From positions 40,469-104,468 of the forward strand of contig DATJAO010000045.1 in assembly GCA_035516175.1 (NCBI GenBank): 64,000 nt of DNA, in the 5' to 3' direction. The notes under the pieces were generated by a model, which searched no databases, was not told the DNA's origin, and worked only from the letters and a program-made list of their open reading frames with translations. Position numbers and translations under genes: made by a program. Positions 16,930 through 25,322 of this stretch are shown piece by piece. The first letter of the stretch is position 1. Each line of letters starts with the position of its first letter. Source of the DNA: DASPSR01 sp035516175. Its GTDB lineage: Bacteria > Nitrospirota > UBA9217.

Positions 16930-17448
16930 ATGACAATACCGGATAACAGGATCGGGAGTATGGCATCGTTTCCGCTTTCAGGTAAAATTCAGGCTACACC
17001 GCTGCCAGTGATTCTGGAGAGCCTGCAAAAGAAAAAAGCGACGGGAACACTAACTGTTAGTTGCAGAGGTGTGGATAGGTGCATTCATGTCAAGGACGGC
17101 CAGATTATTTTTGCCACATCGAGCGATGTGCATGACCGTCTCGGCGAGACACTTGTGAGAGAGGGCATGATTTCAAAGGAAAAACTGGAGACTGCGCTCA
17201 AGCTGTATAGCAAGAACGTGGGCTTCAAGAAGTTCGGTGCGATACTGGTAGAGAATGGTTTTATTTCCCCGAAGGACCTCTTTAGCGGGCTGAAGGCCCA
17301 GGTGAAGGATATTATCTACAATATCTTCTTGTGGGATGATGCCGAGTACCGTTTTGAAGGACGGTTGCCTGCCGATATCATCAAGCTCCAAATAAACTTG
17401 CAGGAGCTTCTCATGGAGATCATTCACCGAATGAAGCGGCAGACATAG
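16930..17448 (+). CDS. DUF4388 (PATAN-type) protein
   Basis: About 172 residues. The N-terminal part (FPLSGKIQATPLPVILESL, KKATGTLTVSCRGVDRCIHV, KDGQIIFATSS, DRLGETLVREGMIS) is the DUF4388/PATAN domain found in PatA-like signalling proteins. The C-terminal half (LFSGLKAQVKDIIYNIFLW) continues the family. It is probably cytoplasmic and acts in protein-protein signalling, often with type IV pili or gliding systems; that link is inferred from the family. Start uncertain: ATG 16930 or 16960. Confidence 0.8.
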   Translation: MTIPDNRIGSMASFPLSGKIQATPLPVILESLQKKKATGTLTVSCRGVDRCIHVKDGQIIFATSSDVHDRLGETLVREGMISKEKLETALKLYSKNVGFKKFGAILVENGFISPKDLFSGLKAQVKDIIYNIFLWDDAEYRFEGRLPADIIKLQINLQELLMEIIHRMKRQT

Positions 17449-17644
17449 AAAGCGTGCCCTTTCTTCAGGAATTCCCTCCGGCGTACAGCAGGAGATTCCC
17501 CTGCAATATCGTTGCAGTCGCCACTTTTCTATTGTCCTTTCTTTTCGTTGTCCTAGTGCGCCGCAAAACCCCCTCTCTTCAGGGTAGGAATATAAGGCGC
17601 CGACCTAATATGGTTCGATGCACGTTGAGGCCACTACTTTCTGT

Positions 17645-17673
17645 TTGACAAACAATAAATCATCCGATACATT
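17645..17673 (+). promoter_or_regulatory. Promoter-like sequence before the structured region
   Basis: Perfect TTGACA at 17645-17650, a 17-base spacer and TACATT at 17668-17673. No ORF follows for more than 500 bases, so any transcript would begin as non-coding RNA. Confidence 0.45.
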
Positions 17674-17738
17674 TGAGGCAGCCGCACGGACAGGGAAACC
17701 AACCCAGTTTTGTTCTTTGAAACCATAAGTATGCGGTT

Positions 17739-17757
17739 CCGGCAAGAAGGTTGCCGG
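17739..17757 (+). repeat. Perfect 7-bp inverted repeat
   Basis: CCGGCAA (17739-17745) and TTGCCGG (17751-17757) enclose GAAGG. A GC-rich hairpin within the putative non-coding transcript. Confidence 0.6.
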
Positions 17758-17785
17758 GTAAAACTTCTGCCGTCAAGGAAATAAC

Positions 17786-17908
17786 TATGACGCCGAATCA
17801 TGCGTTTCGCTAAATCTACAGTTCGCGATGCATATGCTCGCGGTACCCAACGACCAACGCTGGGAACCTTGAGAACAATGGTTTAGCAAAAATCTGTGGC
17901 GTCATAAT
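17786..17908. repeat. Long imperfect hairpin
   Basis: The left arm (TATGACGCC ... TTTCGCTAAA, about 17787-17816) is complementary to the right arm (TTTAGCAAAA ... GGCGTCATA, about 17882-17908). The intervening loop has its own CGCGA/TCGCG stem near 17824-17842. The arrangement resembles a folded RNA or a decayed short transposon end. Confidence 0.5.
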
Positions 17909-18035
17909 TGGCGTCTCTGTATAAAAGGTATCTCTCGAAACCAAAAAGGCGGTTTTTGGAGCAGTGGCTGCTTGGCACAGCCTGCAGTCAACCTGTTCGC
18001 CTGGAAGAATACCAAGGCATCTGCATCAGTCCATG

Positions 18036-18152
18036 AACCGGGGACGCGGCAAACATCCCTGCCGCATCTGCGAACAGAATCAGTCTTGGCTCTCAGGAGA
18101 TGCAGAGCCTGATTCGGGAATCCTCGGCTTTCAGGCTGGTGGAGGATGTCAA
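18036..18152 (+). mobile_element. Orphan IS200/IS605-type right end (omega-RNA-like), copy A
   Basis: Closely similar to 34250-34365: both share AACCGGGG, GGCAAACATCCCTGCCGCAT, ATTCGGGAA, a CCTCGGC/GCCGGGG-type hairpin and the terminal GAGGATGTCAA. A terminal hairpin a few bases before TCAA is the usual layout of right ends recognised by IS200/IS605 TnpA, and in TnpB elements this part is also the 3' portion of the guide (omega) RNA. No tnpA or tnpB lies beside it. The assignment rests on layout recalled from the family, not on a search. Confidence 0.6.
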
Positions 18153-18190
18153 AGGTATATTTTTTCAACCATGCATGAAACGGAGTTAAT

Positions 18191-18760
18191 GTGAAAGTCT
18201 TGGAACACAGCTCCTTCCCGGACATGGCTGAACGGGTCAGCGCCCACTATAATGAAGAAGAAGATGCCCTGCTTCTCACCATGCTCGGTCAGGAATATAT
18301 CGTCCGCCACGAGGGGATTTTTCTCCACGGCCAAAAGGCTCCCGATAGTCACGCATCGGTGATTCTCGATTACCTTTTCTCAGCCGGGACAGCGCTGACC
18401 ATGACGCCTTGGCGCACCATCGGCGAGTTTTCCAACAGGCCGTTGCCGGATTTCAGGAAAAAAGTTGAGTTGCCGGTCACACAGTATGCAGCTGAGGTCG
18501 TTACCCGTGCGAACGCCCTCTTGCCTATGTTCGATGCAAAGGCAGTGCCTAGCCTTATCGGCAGCGATATCGCGATCATGGTAAGGGCCCTCCCGAAAGT
18601 CTACCTCCGCCTCGAGCTGTCACAGGAGAGCCAAGATTTTCCCGCCGAAGCATGGATACTGTTTTCGAAGAACGCAAATGATTTCCTGGGCGTGGCGAGC
18701 CTTCAAACAATGGCGGAGATCTTCAAAGACAGGCTTCTGAGCCTGCTCAGGATATACTAA
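18191..18760 (+). CDS. DUF3786 domain protein
   Basis: A 189-residue cytoplasmic protein with a GTG start. The C-terminal pattern (LPKVYLRLELSQESQDFPAE, then WILFSKNANDFL) fits DUF3786, which in anaerobes is often near corrinoid or CO-metabolism genes; no such partner is visible here. Residues 20-60 form a beta-rich N-terminal part (LLLTMLGQEYIVRHEG). Located 38 bases after the IS605-like end and 91 bases before pyrF. Function unknown. Confidence 0.7.
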   Translation: MKVLEHSSFPDMAERVSAHYNEEEDALLLTMLGQEYIVRHEGIFLHGQKAPDSHASVILDYLFSAGTALTMTPWRTIGEFSNRPLPDFRKKVELPVTQYAAEVVTRANALLPMFDAKAVPSLIGSDIAIMVRALPKVYLRLELSQESQDFPAEAWILFSKNANDFLGVASLQTMAEIFKDRLLSLLRIY

Positions 18761-18851
18761 TACGGAAAAAGTCAGAAGACAGAAGTCAGAAATTCATAAG
18801 GCTCCTCACTCCATCTGCTGACAACTATCTTCTCCTCTTGTACATTATCTC

Positions 18852-19598
18852 ATGATGAATATCGCAACTGCAAAAGACCGTCTTATCCTCGCTCTGGACA
18901 TAGACAACGACCGTGAAGCCCTCAAGATCGTTGCCGAACTCAAGGATCACCTGGGCATGTTCAAGGTCGGCCATCAGCTATTCACAGCTTACGGTCCGGA
19001 CATTGTCCGTAAGATCACCGGCATGGGCGGCAGGGTATTCCTCGACCTCAAATACCATGATATCCCACACACCGTCGCCAAGGCCTCTGCCGAGGCTGTG
19101 AAGCTCGGGGTCAGCATCTTTAATGTCCACGCGCTCGGCGGGTTCGAAATGATGAAGGCGACCGCGGAATCTGCGCGAGAGACGGCTGAAAAAAACAGAT
19201 TGCCGATGCCTATCGTACTTGCGGTCACGGTCCTTACTAGCATGGATGAGAAGAGCCTGCGCCGGGACCTGAAAATAACCCGCTCGCTTCAGCGGGAAGT
19301 GAGCCACCTTGCCCGCCTTGCCCAGCGGGCCGGCTTGCAGGGAGTTGTGGCATCCCCTCAGGAGGTCAGGATGCTGCGTCGGGCGATGCGCGGGAAATTC
19401 GTCATTCTTACCCCAGGCGTGCGGCCTGCGTGGGCAAGCAAGGACGATCAGAAGAGGATCATGACTCCCGCCGAGGCTGTTACGGCTGGAGCGGACTATC
19501 TCGTGGTGGGAAGGCCGGTGCTCAAGGCAGAAGACCGAAAAGCGGCCATAAAAAATATTTTGGATGAAATTACTGCGTGTGCCTTGAAGTTTTCATAA
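18852..19598 (+). CDS. pyrF: Orotidine 5'-phosphate decarboxylase
   Basis: A 248-residue TIM-barrel enzyme that makes UMP from OMP in pyrimidine synthesis. ILALDIDN (about residues 13-20), the catalytic Lys/Asp cluster LDLKYHDIPHTV (about 64-75), TPGVRPAW and LVVGRPVL (phosphate-binding loops) are all present. Full length. Two consecutive ATGs occur at 18852 and 18855. It is followed by pyrE, the preceding step. Confidence 0.96.
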   Translation: MMNIATAKDRLILALDIDNDREALKIVAELKDHLGMFKVGHQLFTAYGPDIVRKITGMGGRVFLDLKYHDIPHTVAKASAEAVKLGVSIFNVHALGGFEMMKATAESARETAEKNRLPMPIVLAVTVLTSMDEKSLRRDLKITRSLQREVSHLARLAQRAGLQGVVASPQEVRMLRRAMRGKFVILTPGVRPAWASKDDQKRIMTPAEAVTAGADYLVVGRPVLKAEDRKAAIKNILDEITACALKFS

Positions 19599-19734
19599 TA
19601 CGCAAATTAAGGTAAACGCGGAATTTGTAGTGCGAAGTGCGGAATTAAAAAGATGCGAGGGACACTTCCTGCATCGCCATCCGTTTCCCCATGCAAATGA
19701 GTGTCAAATAATGCATAAGGAGTTTTAGCGAATT

Positions 19735-20310
19735 ATGACATCTGAACAGGTATTAGACATCTACAAAAGAACCGGGGCGCTGCTCACCGGTCACTTTCTG
19801 CTATCGTCGGGCCTGCACAGCGAGCAGTATCTCCAGTCTGCGCTCGTGCTCCAGCAACCGGACATCGCGACCAAGCTGTGCTTGGCTCTCGCGGAGAATT
19901 TCAAAAATTCCAGCATCGAGGTGGTCATTGCGCCTGCACTCGGCGGCGTATTTGTTTCCCACGAGACGGCACGGGCCCTCGGCGTTCGTGCGCTTTTCGC
20001 CGAACGGGTGCACGGAGAGCTTTTGCTCCGGCGGGGGTTCGCGATCAAACCGGGTGAACGGGTGCTCGTGGTCGAGGACGTGATCACGACTGGAAAATCC
20101 ACCAAAGAGACCATCGAAGTCGTGAGGAAGGCAGGCGGCGTGGTTATCGCTGCCGGCTCTCTGGTAGACCGCTCCGGCGGCAAAGCCGATCTCGGCGTGC
20201 CGTATAAATCTCTCGTGACCCTTGATGTTCCAACCTATACACCGGAGGCATGCCCTTTGTGCAAGGCTGGGAGCACACCGGTGAAGCCGGGTAGCAGAAG
20301 CTCGAAATAG
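19735..20310 (+). CDS. pyrE: Orotate phosphoribosyltransferase
   Basis: A 191-residue enzyme that makes OMP from orotate and PRPP. The PRPP-binding motif VLVVEDVITTGKST lies near residues 111-124, and SGLHSEQYLQS near 22 is typical. The C-terminus CPLCKAGSTPVKPGSR is the Thermus/actinobacterial-type tail with two Cys. Together with pyrF it completes the last two UMP steps. AAGGAG lies 9 bases before the ATG. Confidence 0.96.
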   Translation: MTSEQVLDIYKRTGALLTGHFLLSSGLHSEQYLQSALVLQQPDIATKLCLALAENFKNSSIEVVIAPALGGVFVSHETARALGVRALFAERVHGELLLRRGFAIKPGERVLVVEDVITTGKSTKETIEVVRKAGGVVIAAGSLVDRSGGKADLGVPYKSLVTLDVPTYTPEACPLCKAGSTPVKPGSRSSK

Positions 20311-20312
20311 AG

Positions 20313-20992
20313 ATGGAGTGGATAAATGATGTCCGCACCGCAAAGGGAGAAAAAATTAATGTTAATTCCTTAACGATTGCGGCAACGATCGCACTCCCCG
20401 GATCAAACCATTATTTCCATCCTTCAAAGGACGATAAGCTGCTTTTTGCTATCAATGAAACAACAAAAGAAGGGGCATCTGTGACAATCATTGACATTGC
20501 CACGGATAGAATCATAAAAGACGTTCCGCTCCTGCTTGAGCCGGGAGAACAAGGCCAACGACATCACGGAGAGTTCAGCAGGACGGAAAATTTTCTTTGT
20601 GTGCAACGAAGGCGGCACGACCGTGGCTGTATGGATGTTGCCGGGATGGAAATGGTCAAGGTTATAAAGGCTGGCATGGGAGCGGGCCATCTTATTATGA
20701 CCAAGGACAGTAGATATATGTTCATCATCCATCACAAGGACAATGTCGTCAAGGTCATTGATGTCACGCGGCAGGAAGTTTTAAAGACAATATCAGTTGG
20801 AACGGGAAAAAACAGGCGCATGCAGCCTATATTGCTCCCAACGGAGACTATCTTTATATGGTGAATGCTGAGGACAATGCGATGCTGAAGATTGATGTTG
20901 CAAAGATGGAGGTTGTATCGAGTATCCCTGTCGGGAAAGCAGCAATGTATTTTGCGGTCAAGGAAGGAAATAATTTCCTGAGCACGGAGTGA
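20313..20992 (+). pseudogene. Decayed YVTN-type beta-propeller gene
   Basis: The first frame reads IAATIALPGSNHYFHPSKDD and VTIIDIATDRIIKDV, typical propeller blades. The frame then shifts near 20575: the expected IFFVCNEGGTTVAV reads only in another frame, and the original frame resumes at DVAGMEMVKVIKAG. A third break in an A-run near 20810 puts the end (AAYIAPNGDYLYMVNAEDNA, then LKIDVAKMEVVSSIPVGKAA) in yet another frame, stopping at TGA 20990-20992. The signal peptide and early blades are missing, so this is a truncated, multiply frameshifted remnant. Confidence 0.75.
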
Positions 20993-21381
20993 TATTGTCG
21001 CCGGGACGAGGGTAAAGGCGGCCCCCTCCTCTATGAAAAACGAGTTTTTCTTCCCTCTCCCCTATGCTCAGGAACGGAGCAAGTGCTATCCAGACAGCTG
21101 ATTTGATACCAACAGTATAAATCTCTCTTTTCCCCCTTTCGATAAGAACGCCTACGCACCCCCCACCATGTGATTCAAGTATTTTCTGGGGTAAAGTATT
21201 TAATGTTCCTGACTATTCTTAGAAAAAGACATGGAAAAGATGAATAATAACGGTAAGTTTTAGTAAATTTTAATTAAAGGTTTGATTTTTCACTATAATG
21301 AAATGTAAAATTAAAATTAGTGTTTGACTGGGTTTTGGATTTTGATATAATTAAATTAAGAAGAGATGAAAGGCAGGCAGT
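20993..21381. other. Intergenic region upstream of the sigma factor
   Basis: There is no gene in these 389 bases. The last 150 bases are strongly AT-rich and contain the rpoD-like promoter (21324-21351). Confidence 0.5.
21324..21351 (+). promoter_or_regulatory. Sigma-70 promoter of the sigma factor gene
   Basis: TTGACT (21324-21329), 16-base spacer, perfect TATAAT (21346-21351), within an AT-rich stretch 30 bases before the ATG. Confidence 0.75.
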
Positions 21382-22740
21382 ATGGCTAAGATGGCATTAT
21401 CAGAAGAAAAAAGCGGATATCCCGCAGGGGTGCCAGAAGATGTATTAGAAGAGCTCGCTGAAGACCTTTCCGAGGAGGAAGAGGAAGGAGAGCCTTCTCC
21501 TGTTGAGGTGGCAGAGGCCGCTGAAGAGGTTGTCGGGGGTGCCGACCTCGTCGATACCTATCTCAAGTCTGCTGGTCGTTTCCCCATGCTCAAGATCGAA
21601 GAGGAACAGGAGTATGTCCGCATACTCGAGGAGGGCAAAGTCGCGCTCAAGACCATTGCCTTGAGTTCTCCTCTTGCGATCCCCAGGGTGCTGGTGCTGG
21701 GAGCGAACATCAAGCAGGGTCTTGTCAAGGCGCAGGACGTCCTGCGATTCCCCGGCGAGTGGAACGATTCGTATGAAGTTGCATTTATGCGCCTCTATAA
21801 CAGGTTTAAGAGGCAAGTCGCGAGGCGGGACATGGAACGGGCGACGACGACAATCAATGAGATGAGCCTCTCGTTCCGTGAGATCGAGAAGATGCTCAAG
21901 AAACTTCAGTTCATCGGGAAGCAGGTTGAGCGGGGCAGCACTGCCGAGATGGAAAAGCTCGGATTAGACGCTGCAGCACTCCGTGACATTGTCAGCCGCA
22001 TCGAGGAAGAGGAAGTGCGGGTGAAGCAGGCCAAGGATGAACTGATCAAGGCGAACCTTAGACTTGTGGTCTCGATTGCCAAAAAGTACGTGAACCGGGG
22101 CTTGACGCTTCTTGATCTGATCCAGGAAGGCAATATCGGTCTTATGAAGGCAGCCGACCGCTATGAATCGGGCAAGGGGACAAAGTTCAGCACCTATTCC
22201 ACGTGGTGGATCCGGCAGAGAATCACCCGCGCAATCTTGGACCAAGCGCGCACCATCCGTCTGCCCGTGCACCTGATCGAGGAGAGTACTCGTATCAGCC
22301 GCATCTACACCAAGTTCATGCGCGAGAAAGGGAGGGAACCCGCTCCCGAAGAGGTGGCGAAGGTCATGGGGCTGTCCGTAGTGCGGGTGAACGAGATCCT
22401 TCGTGCTATCCAGGAGCCCGTGTCCCTGGAGACGCCGATCCTTTCGGAAGAGAAAGAGCTCAAGGATGTGATTATCGATGAGAAATCAATCTCACCGTTC
22501 AAGACGCTCGAGAACAACGAAGCCTCCAGCCGCATTGAGGAGGTGCTATCATCGCTCACCGAGCGGGAAGAGAAAATAATTAGGATGCGGTTCGGCATCG
22601 GCGTCAGCAGCGAGCACACGCTCGAAGAGGTCGGTAAGTACTTCAAGCTCACTCGGGAACGGATCAGGCAGATCGAGATAAAGGCGCTGAAGAAATTGCG
22701 CCATCCAGCCAGGAGCAAGCAGCTGCGTGAATACGTTTAG
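21382..22740 (+). CDS. RNA polymerase sigma factor, RpoD/SigA family
   Basis: A 452-residue group 1/2 sigma-70 factor. After an acidic N-terminal leader (residues 10-50, in place of a classic region 1.1) come region 1.2 (DLVDTYLKSAGRFPML), regions 2.1-2.4 (LRLVVSIAKKYVNRGLTLLD, LIQEGNIGLMKAADRYE, FSTYSTWWIRQRITRAI), region 3 (IPVHLIE-like LPVHLIEESTRIS) and region 4 with the -35 helix (TREERIRQIE-like TRERIRQIEIKALKKL). Region 2.4 reads WWIRQRITRAI where RpoD usually has WWIRQAITRAI. It could be the housekeeping factor or a close paralogue; the window does not settle this, so no gene symbol is given. Confidence 0.9.
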   Translation: MAKMALSEEKSGYPAGVPEDVLEELAEDLSEEEEEGEPSPVEVAEAAEEVVGGADLVDTYLKSAGRFPMLKIEEEQEYVRILEEGKVALKTIALSSPLAIPRVLVLGANIKQGLVKAQDVLRFPGEWNDSYEVAFMRLYNRFKRQVARRDMERATTTINEMSLSFREIEKMLKKLQFIGKQVERGSTAEMEKLGLDAAALRDIVSRIEEEEVRVKQAKDELIKANLRLVVSIAKKYVNRGLTLLDLIQEGNIGLMKAADRYESGKGTKFSTYSTWWIRQRITRAILDQARTIRLPVHLIEESTRISRIYTKFMREKGREPAPEEVAKVMGLSVVRVNEILRAIQEPVSLETPILSEEKELKDVIIDEKSISPFKTLENNEASSRIEEVLSSLTEREEKIIRMRFGIGVSSEHTLEEVGKYFKLTRERIRQIEIKALKKLRHPARSKQLREYV

Positions 22741-22960
22741 GATCTCGCAAGGAATTCTGTGCCCAAATTTAAAGCCGTTTGACACGCATATACGCAGAAA
22801 AAGCCAACGGAAAATTCAGGCGGAAAGTTACAGATCTATCTGAGTTTATCTGCGAAAATCTACTTCCTCAATGTTTCAGCCTTCATCTTCCTGCATGACT
22901 TCAGTATCGCGTGGTTTTCATAGCATAATTCTTGATTTAGGCTTGTCTGGAGCAGGAAGG

Positions 22961-23407
22961 TCAGTCGTTCATACTCGGGAGAAATTCTATGTCAGCGATG
23001 ATACGCACTGCTTCTGCCAGATAGGGTTCGTCGTACTCTGGATTACTGACATAGGCGGCCATGAGGGCGTGTGTCTTGTCAACCAGGAACCATACGCGCC
23101 AGTGAGTCGGTTCTTCCTTTTCCTGGTACGTATAATCCAGCGTCGCTATACCCATATCTCCCCGGTCTTCTACTTTAACAGCGTCGCGCGGAAAAGGAAT
23201 GTCCCGTTCCTCAAGGGTGTCTTCGAGGAGAATGCGTGCTGCTTCGGCAGGCGAGGTTTTTGCTTCATCCCGCTCTATGAATGAAAGCTGTACCATTCCA
23301 GGCCAGCCTTCTTTCTCCAATAAAACAAATCCCATTTCCTCCCGCTCATTCCATCCATCCGGGAGAAAAAGATTTATCCAGCGCTCGTACGTTACTTTTT
23401 TGCCCAT
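22961..23407 (-). CDS. Hypothetical protein, DcrB/PsbP-like pattern
   Basis: A 148-residue protein without signal peptide. It runs W-x-NLFLPDGW, MVQLSFIERDEA, THWRVWFLVDKTHALMAAYV, then ends with RIIADIEFL. The strand order and the final 'I-I-x-x-I-x-F' helix-strand recall DcrB/DUF1795 proteins, but this is a weak fold impression. ATG at 23407 preferred over a TTG three codons upstream. It lies on the same strand as, and downstream of, the CysC/phosphotransferase pair. Confidence 0.65.
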   Translation of the reverse strand: MGKKVTYERWINLFLPDGWNEREEMGFVLLEKEGWPGMVQLSFIERDEAKTSPAEAARILLEDTLEERDIPFPRDAVKVEDRGDMGIATLDYTYQEKEEPTHWRVWFLVDKTHALMAAYVSNPEYDEPYLAEAVRIIADIEFLPSMND

Positions 23408-23479
23408 GATTATCAAACATTGTATCGGAGGGGTTGAGGGCAGTCAAATGAGTTTCGCAAATAGGGGGTTAAGAACTGT

Positions 23480-24007
23480 TTATATGTACAGCAACAATTT
23501 GAGTTTATTCACGATGGCTTTGGCGCCCACCTCGGGCGAGTCCTGACCATTCAAAGTGATTTCCGGATGCAAGGGAGGCTCATAGGACGCTTGGACACCG
23601 GGGACGGTCGTGGCCTTGCCTGACATTGCGCGTCCATAAATCCCTTTTGGGTCGCGCTTCATGCAGATTTCCAGTGGGCAGTCAACATACGCCTCTACAA
23701 ATCTTCGTATGAGCGAACGGGCAAGGTCACGATAGCTCCGCTGGTTAGCGGTTGCATCGAAGATCACGTTTATGCCGCCCCGTGTGATTAGCTCACCGAT
23801 CAGTGCAATTGCACGGTAGAACTGCTCCCGCTCTCTAGCGCTGTAGGTCGGTTCGGGCGTCAGGATCGTTCTCATCTTATCCGATTCGAGTACCACCATG
23901 GGTACTCCTAGGGCATCCAATTTTTTCATCAGTTCTCGGGTGATGGAGCTTTTACCCGATGCCGGAAGCCCGGTTATCCACACAGCAAAGCCTTGCGTAG
24001 GGCTCAT
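23480..24007 (-). CDS. CysC-like kinase (adenylylsulfate kinase family)
   Basis: A 175-residue P-loop kinase: VWITGLPASGKSSI Walker A (about residues 9-22), LESDKMRTIL in place of the usual LDGDxxR, and DCPLEICMKRDPKGIYGRA near 123-141 matching the APS kinase lid. The start overlaps the stop of the upstream phosphotransferase by ATGA, so both are co-translated. No sulphate-activation genes are nearby and the substrate loop departs from classic CysC, so phosphorylation of a small molecule other than APS is possible. Confidence 0.8.
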   Translation of the reverse strand: MSPTQGFAVWITGLPASGKSSITRELMKKLDALGVPMVVLESDKMRTILTPEPTYSAREREQFYRAIALIGELITRGGINVIFDATANQRSYRDLARSLIRRFVEAYVDCPLEICMKRDPKGIYGRAMSGKATTVPGVQASYEPPLHPEITLNGQDSPEVGAKAIVNKLKLLLYI

Positions 24008-25089
24008 GTGAGATACCTGTTCACGTCCGTGGGATCAAACCGCTCCACCGCGAGGACGTTCTGGATGAATGTAAAAATGGTTTTCCTCACCCCCGTCGGA
24101 AGGCGGGGGTACCAGACCGGACTTGCAATCACCAATCCCCGCCAGGCATAGAACGGGGCGACGACATCAAGCATCTCCCGGTCGTCGGTTTTCGTAAGAT
24201 AGTTCTCCCAGAACAGTGTGAACATCTTTTCGAATGCTCCTTCAAGCTTCCCGGAGCGCAGCAACGAAGAGAACAGATAGTTGATACTCAGACAGGTCGT
24301 ATCGTCGGCCGGCTCTCCCCATTCCCCGCGGGAGCGGTCAAGGAGTGTAAAGTCCATATCTTCCCGGAACAGGATGTTCCACGGATGGAAGTCCCCGTGC
24401 ACCCGGCAAAGACGGTGCGAAAAATCTTTTATGCGCCAGCGCCATTCGACGCATGCCATCTCTATCTTCTCGAGAAGCGCAGCGTCGATGAACTCGAATG
24501 TTTTCGGATAATTGTCGATCAGTCCCATGATACATTCTCCATGGCCCAAAAGATCGCGGATTCGACGGGTGTAGAGACCTGGCGAGTCGAGTTTCATGGA
24601 GTGGACCTCGACAAGATATTCCGAAAGCGCGATGGTCCTTTGGAAATCCTCTGATCTGGCGGTACCGGTGATCCTGATCCGGTCGAGATCTTTGAAATAA
24701 CCCTGCCCCTTTACGAATTCGGTGAGCAGAAAAAACTCCTTTGCCTTGCCGGTAGAGATAATCGTTCCGGAATCCAGAAAGGCACCGCAGTCAAGGGAGC
24801 GCACATGGCGCGGGAGGTTGCTGAACGCTGAGTGATCCCAGAGGATGGTCTGAGCGCGGTCCGAGAAGTGGTCATGTCCGTAGAAGGACGGCGCCATGGT
24901 CTCGAGCACGGCCTTCTTCCGCTCCCCCGAAACCTCATATTCCAAGAACAGCGGAGAACCATACCCGTAGGCCTTGAGATTTTCGCTCGTTTCCTGCTTT
25001 CCCTCTTCGGTCATGGAAATTACGCGCACGGGCTTGGCATGAAGCGATGTGAGATATTCAGTGACAGCCTGCAAGGTTATCTGGGGCAT
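24004..25089 (-). CDS. Aminoglycoside phosphotransferase-fold kinase
   Basis: About 361 residues. The kinase core carries the Brenner motif HGDFHPWNILF (about residue 240) and the metal-binding Asp in LLDRSRGEWGEPADD (about 256-270), as in APH/choline-kinase enzymes. No evidence ties it to antibiotic resistance; such proteins usually phosphorylate metabolites. ATG 25089 has AGAGG 5 bases upstream. Its coding stop overlaps the CysC-like start (ATGA), so the two kinases are a tight pair that may act in sequence or on the same substrate. Confidence 0.8.
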   Translation of the reverse strand: MPQITLQAVTEYLTSLHAKPVRVISMTEEGKQETSENLKAYGYGSPLFLEYEVSGERKKAVLETMAPSFYGHDHFSDRAQTILWDHSAFSNLPRHVRSLDCGAFLDSGTIISTGKAKEFFLLTEFVKGQGYFKDLDRIRITGTARSEDFQRTIALSEYLVEVHSMKLDSPGLYTRRIRDLLGHGECIMGLIDNYPKTFEFIDAALLEKIEMACVEWRWRIKDFSHRLCRVHGDFHPWNILFREDMDFTLLDRSRGEWGEPADDTTCLSINYLFSSLLRSGKLEGAFEKMFTLFWENYLTKTDDREMLDVVAPFYAWRGLVIASPVWYPRLPTGVRKTIFTFIQNVLAVERFDPTDVNRYLT

Positions 25090-25322
25090 GATTACCTCTC
25101 TCGAGGCAGGATGGCTCATTCCTGCTCAATGATGAGAAATATCGTTAGATATTATTGTATCATTTTTTTGAGAAGAGAGTGACACACTGCTCTGGAATAT
25201 GGTTCGTTACATATGCAGGGGAGGCGGGGGGAGCAGGAGTGAAGAATGCATGGTCTTGTGGGAGTTCGTTGTACGCCGATACAAATCCTGTAGCATGGAT
25301 GATGGATATTGAATTTCCGCTA

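Larger units (their letters stand above)
17449..18190. other. 742-bp structured region without a supported gene
   Basis: No credible coding frame was found; the 64-codon frame at 17454-17648 has no domain. The region carries a promoter-like sequence (17645-17673), several strong inverted repeats (17739-17757, 17786-17908, 17941-17959) and a copy of an IS605-like right end (18036-18152). It may hold a non-coding RNA and/or transposon remains. Confidence 0.5.

Noticed and set aside
17454..17648. 64-codon frame after the DUF4388 gene
   Set aside because: It has one hydrophobic stretch but no good start site, domain or coding bias.
17680..17800. Possible c-di-GMP (GEMM) or cobalamin riboswitch
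   Set aside because: It has some similar words (ACAGGGAAACC, GGTTGCCGGG) but lacks the conserved core of either class.
24088..24110. CCCCCG...CGGGGG palindrome inside the phosphotransferase gene as a REP insertion
   Set aside because: It reads in frame as normal family sequence (WYPRLPTGVRK), so chance is the simpler explanation.
24004..25089. Antibiotic resistance gene (aminoglycoside phosphotransferase)
   Set aside because: Only the general kinase motifs match. The coupling to a CysC-like kinase points to metabolism.
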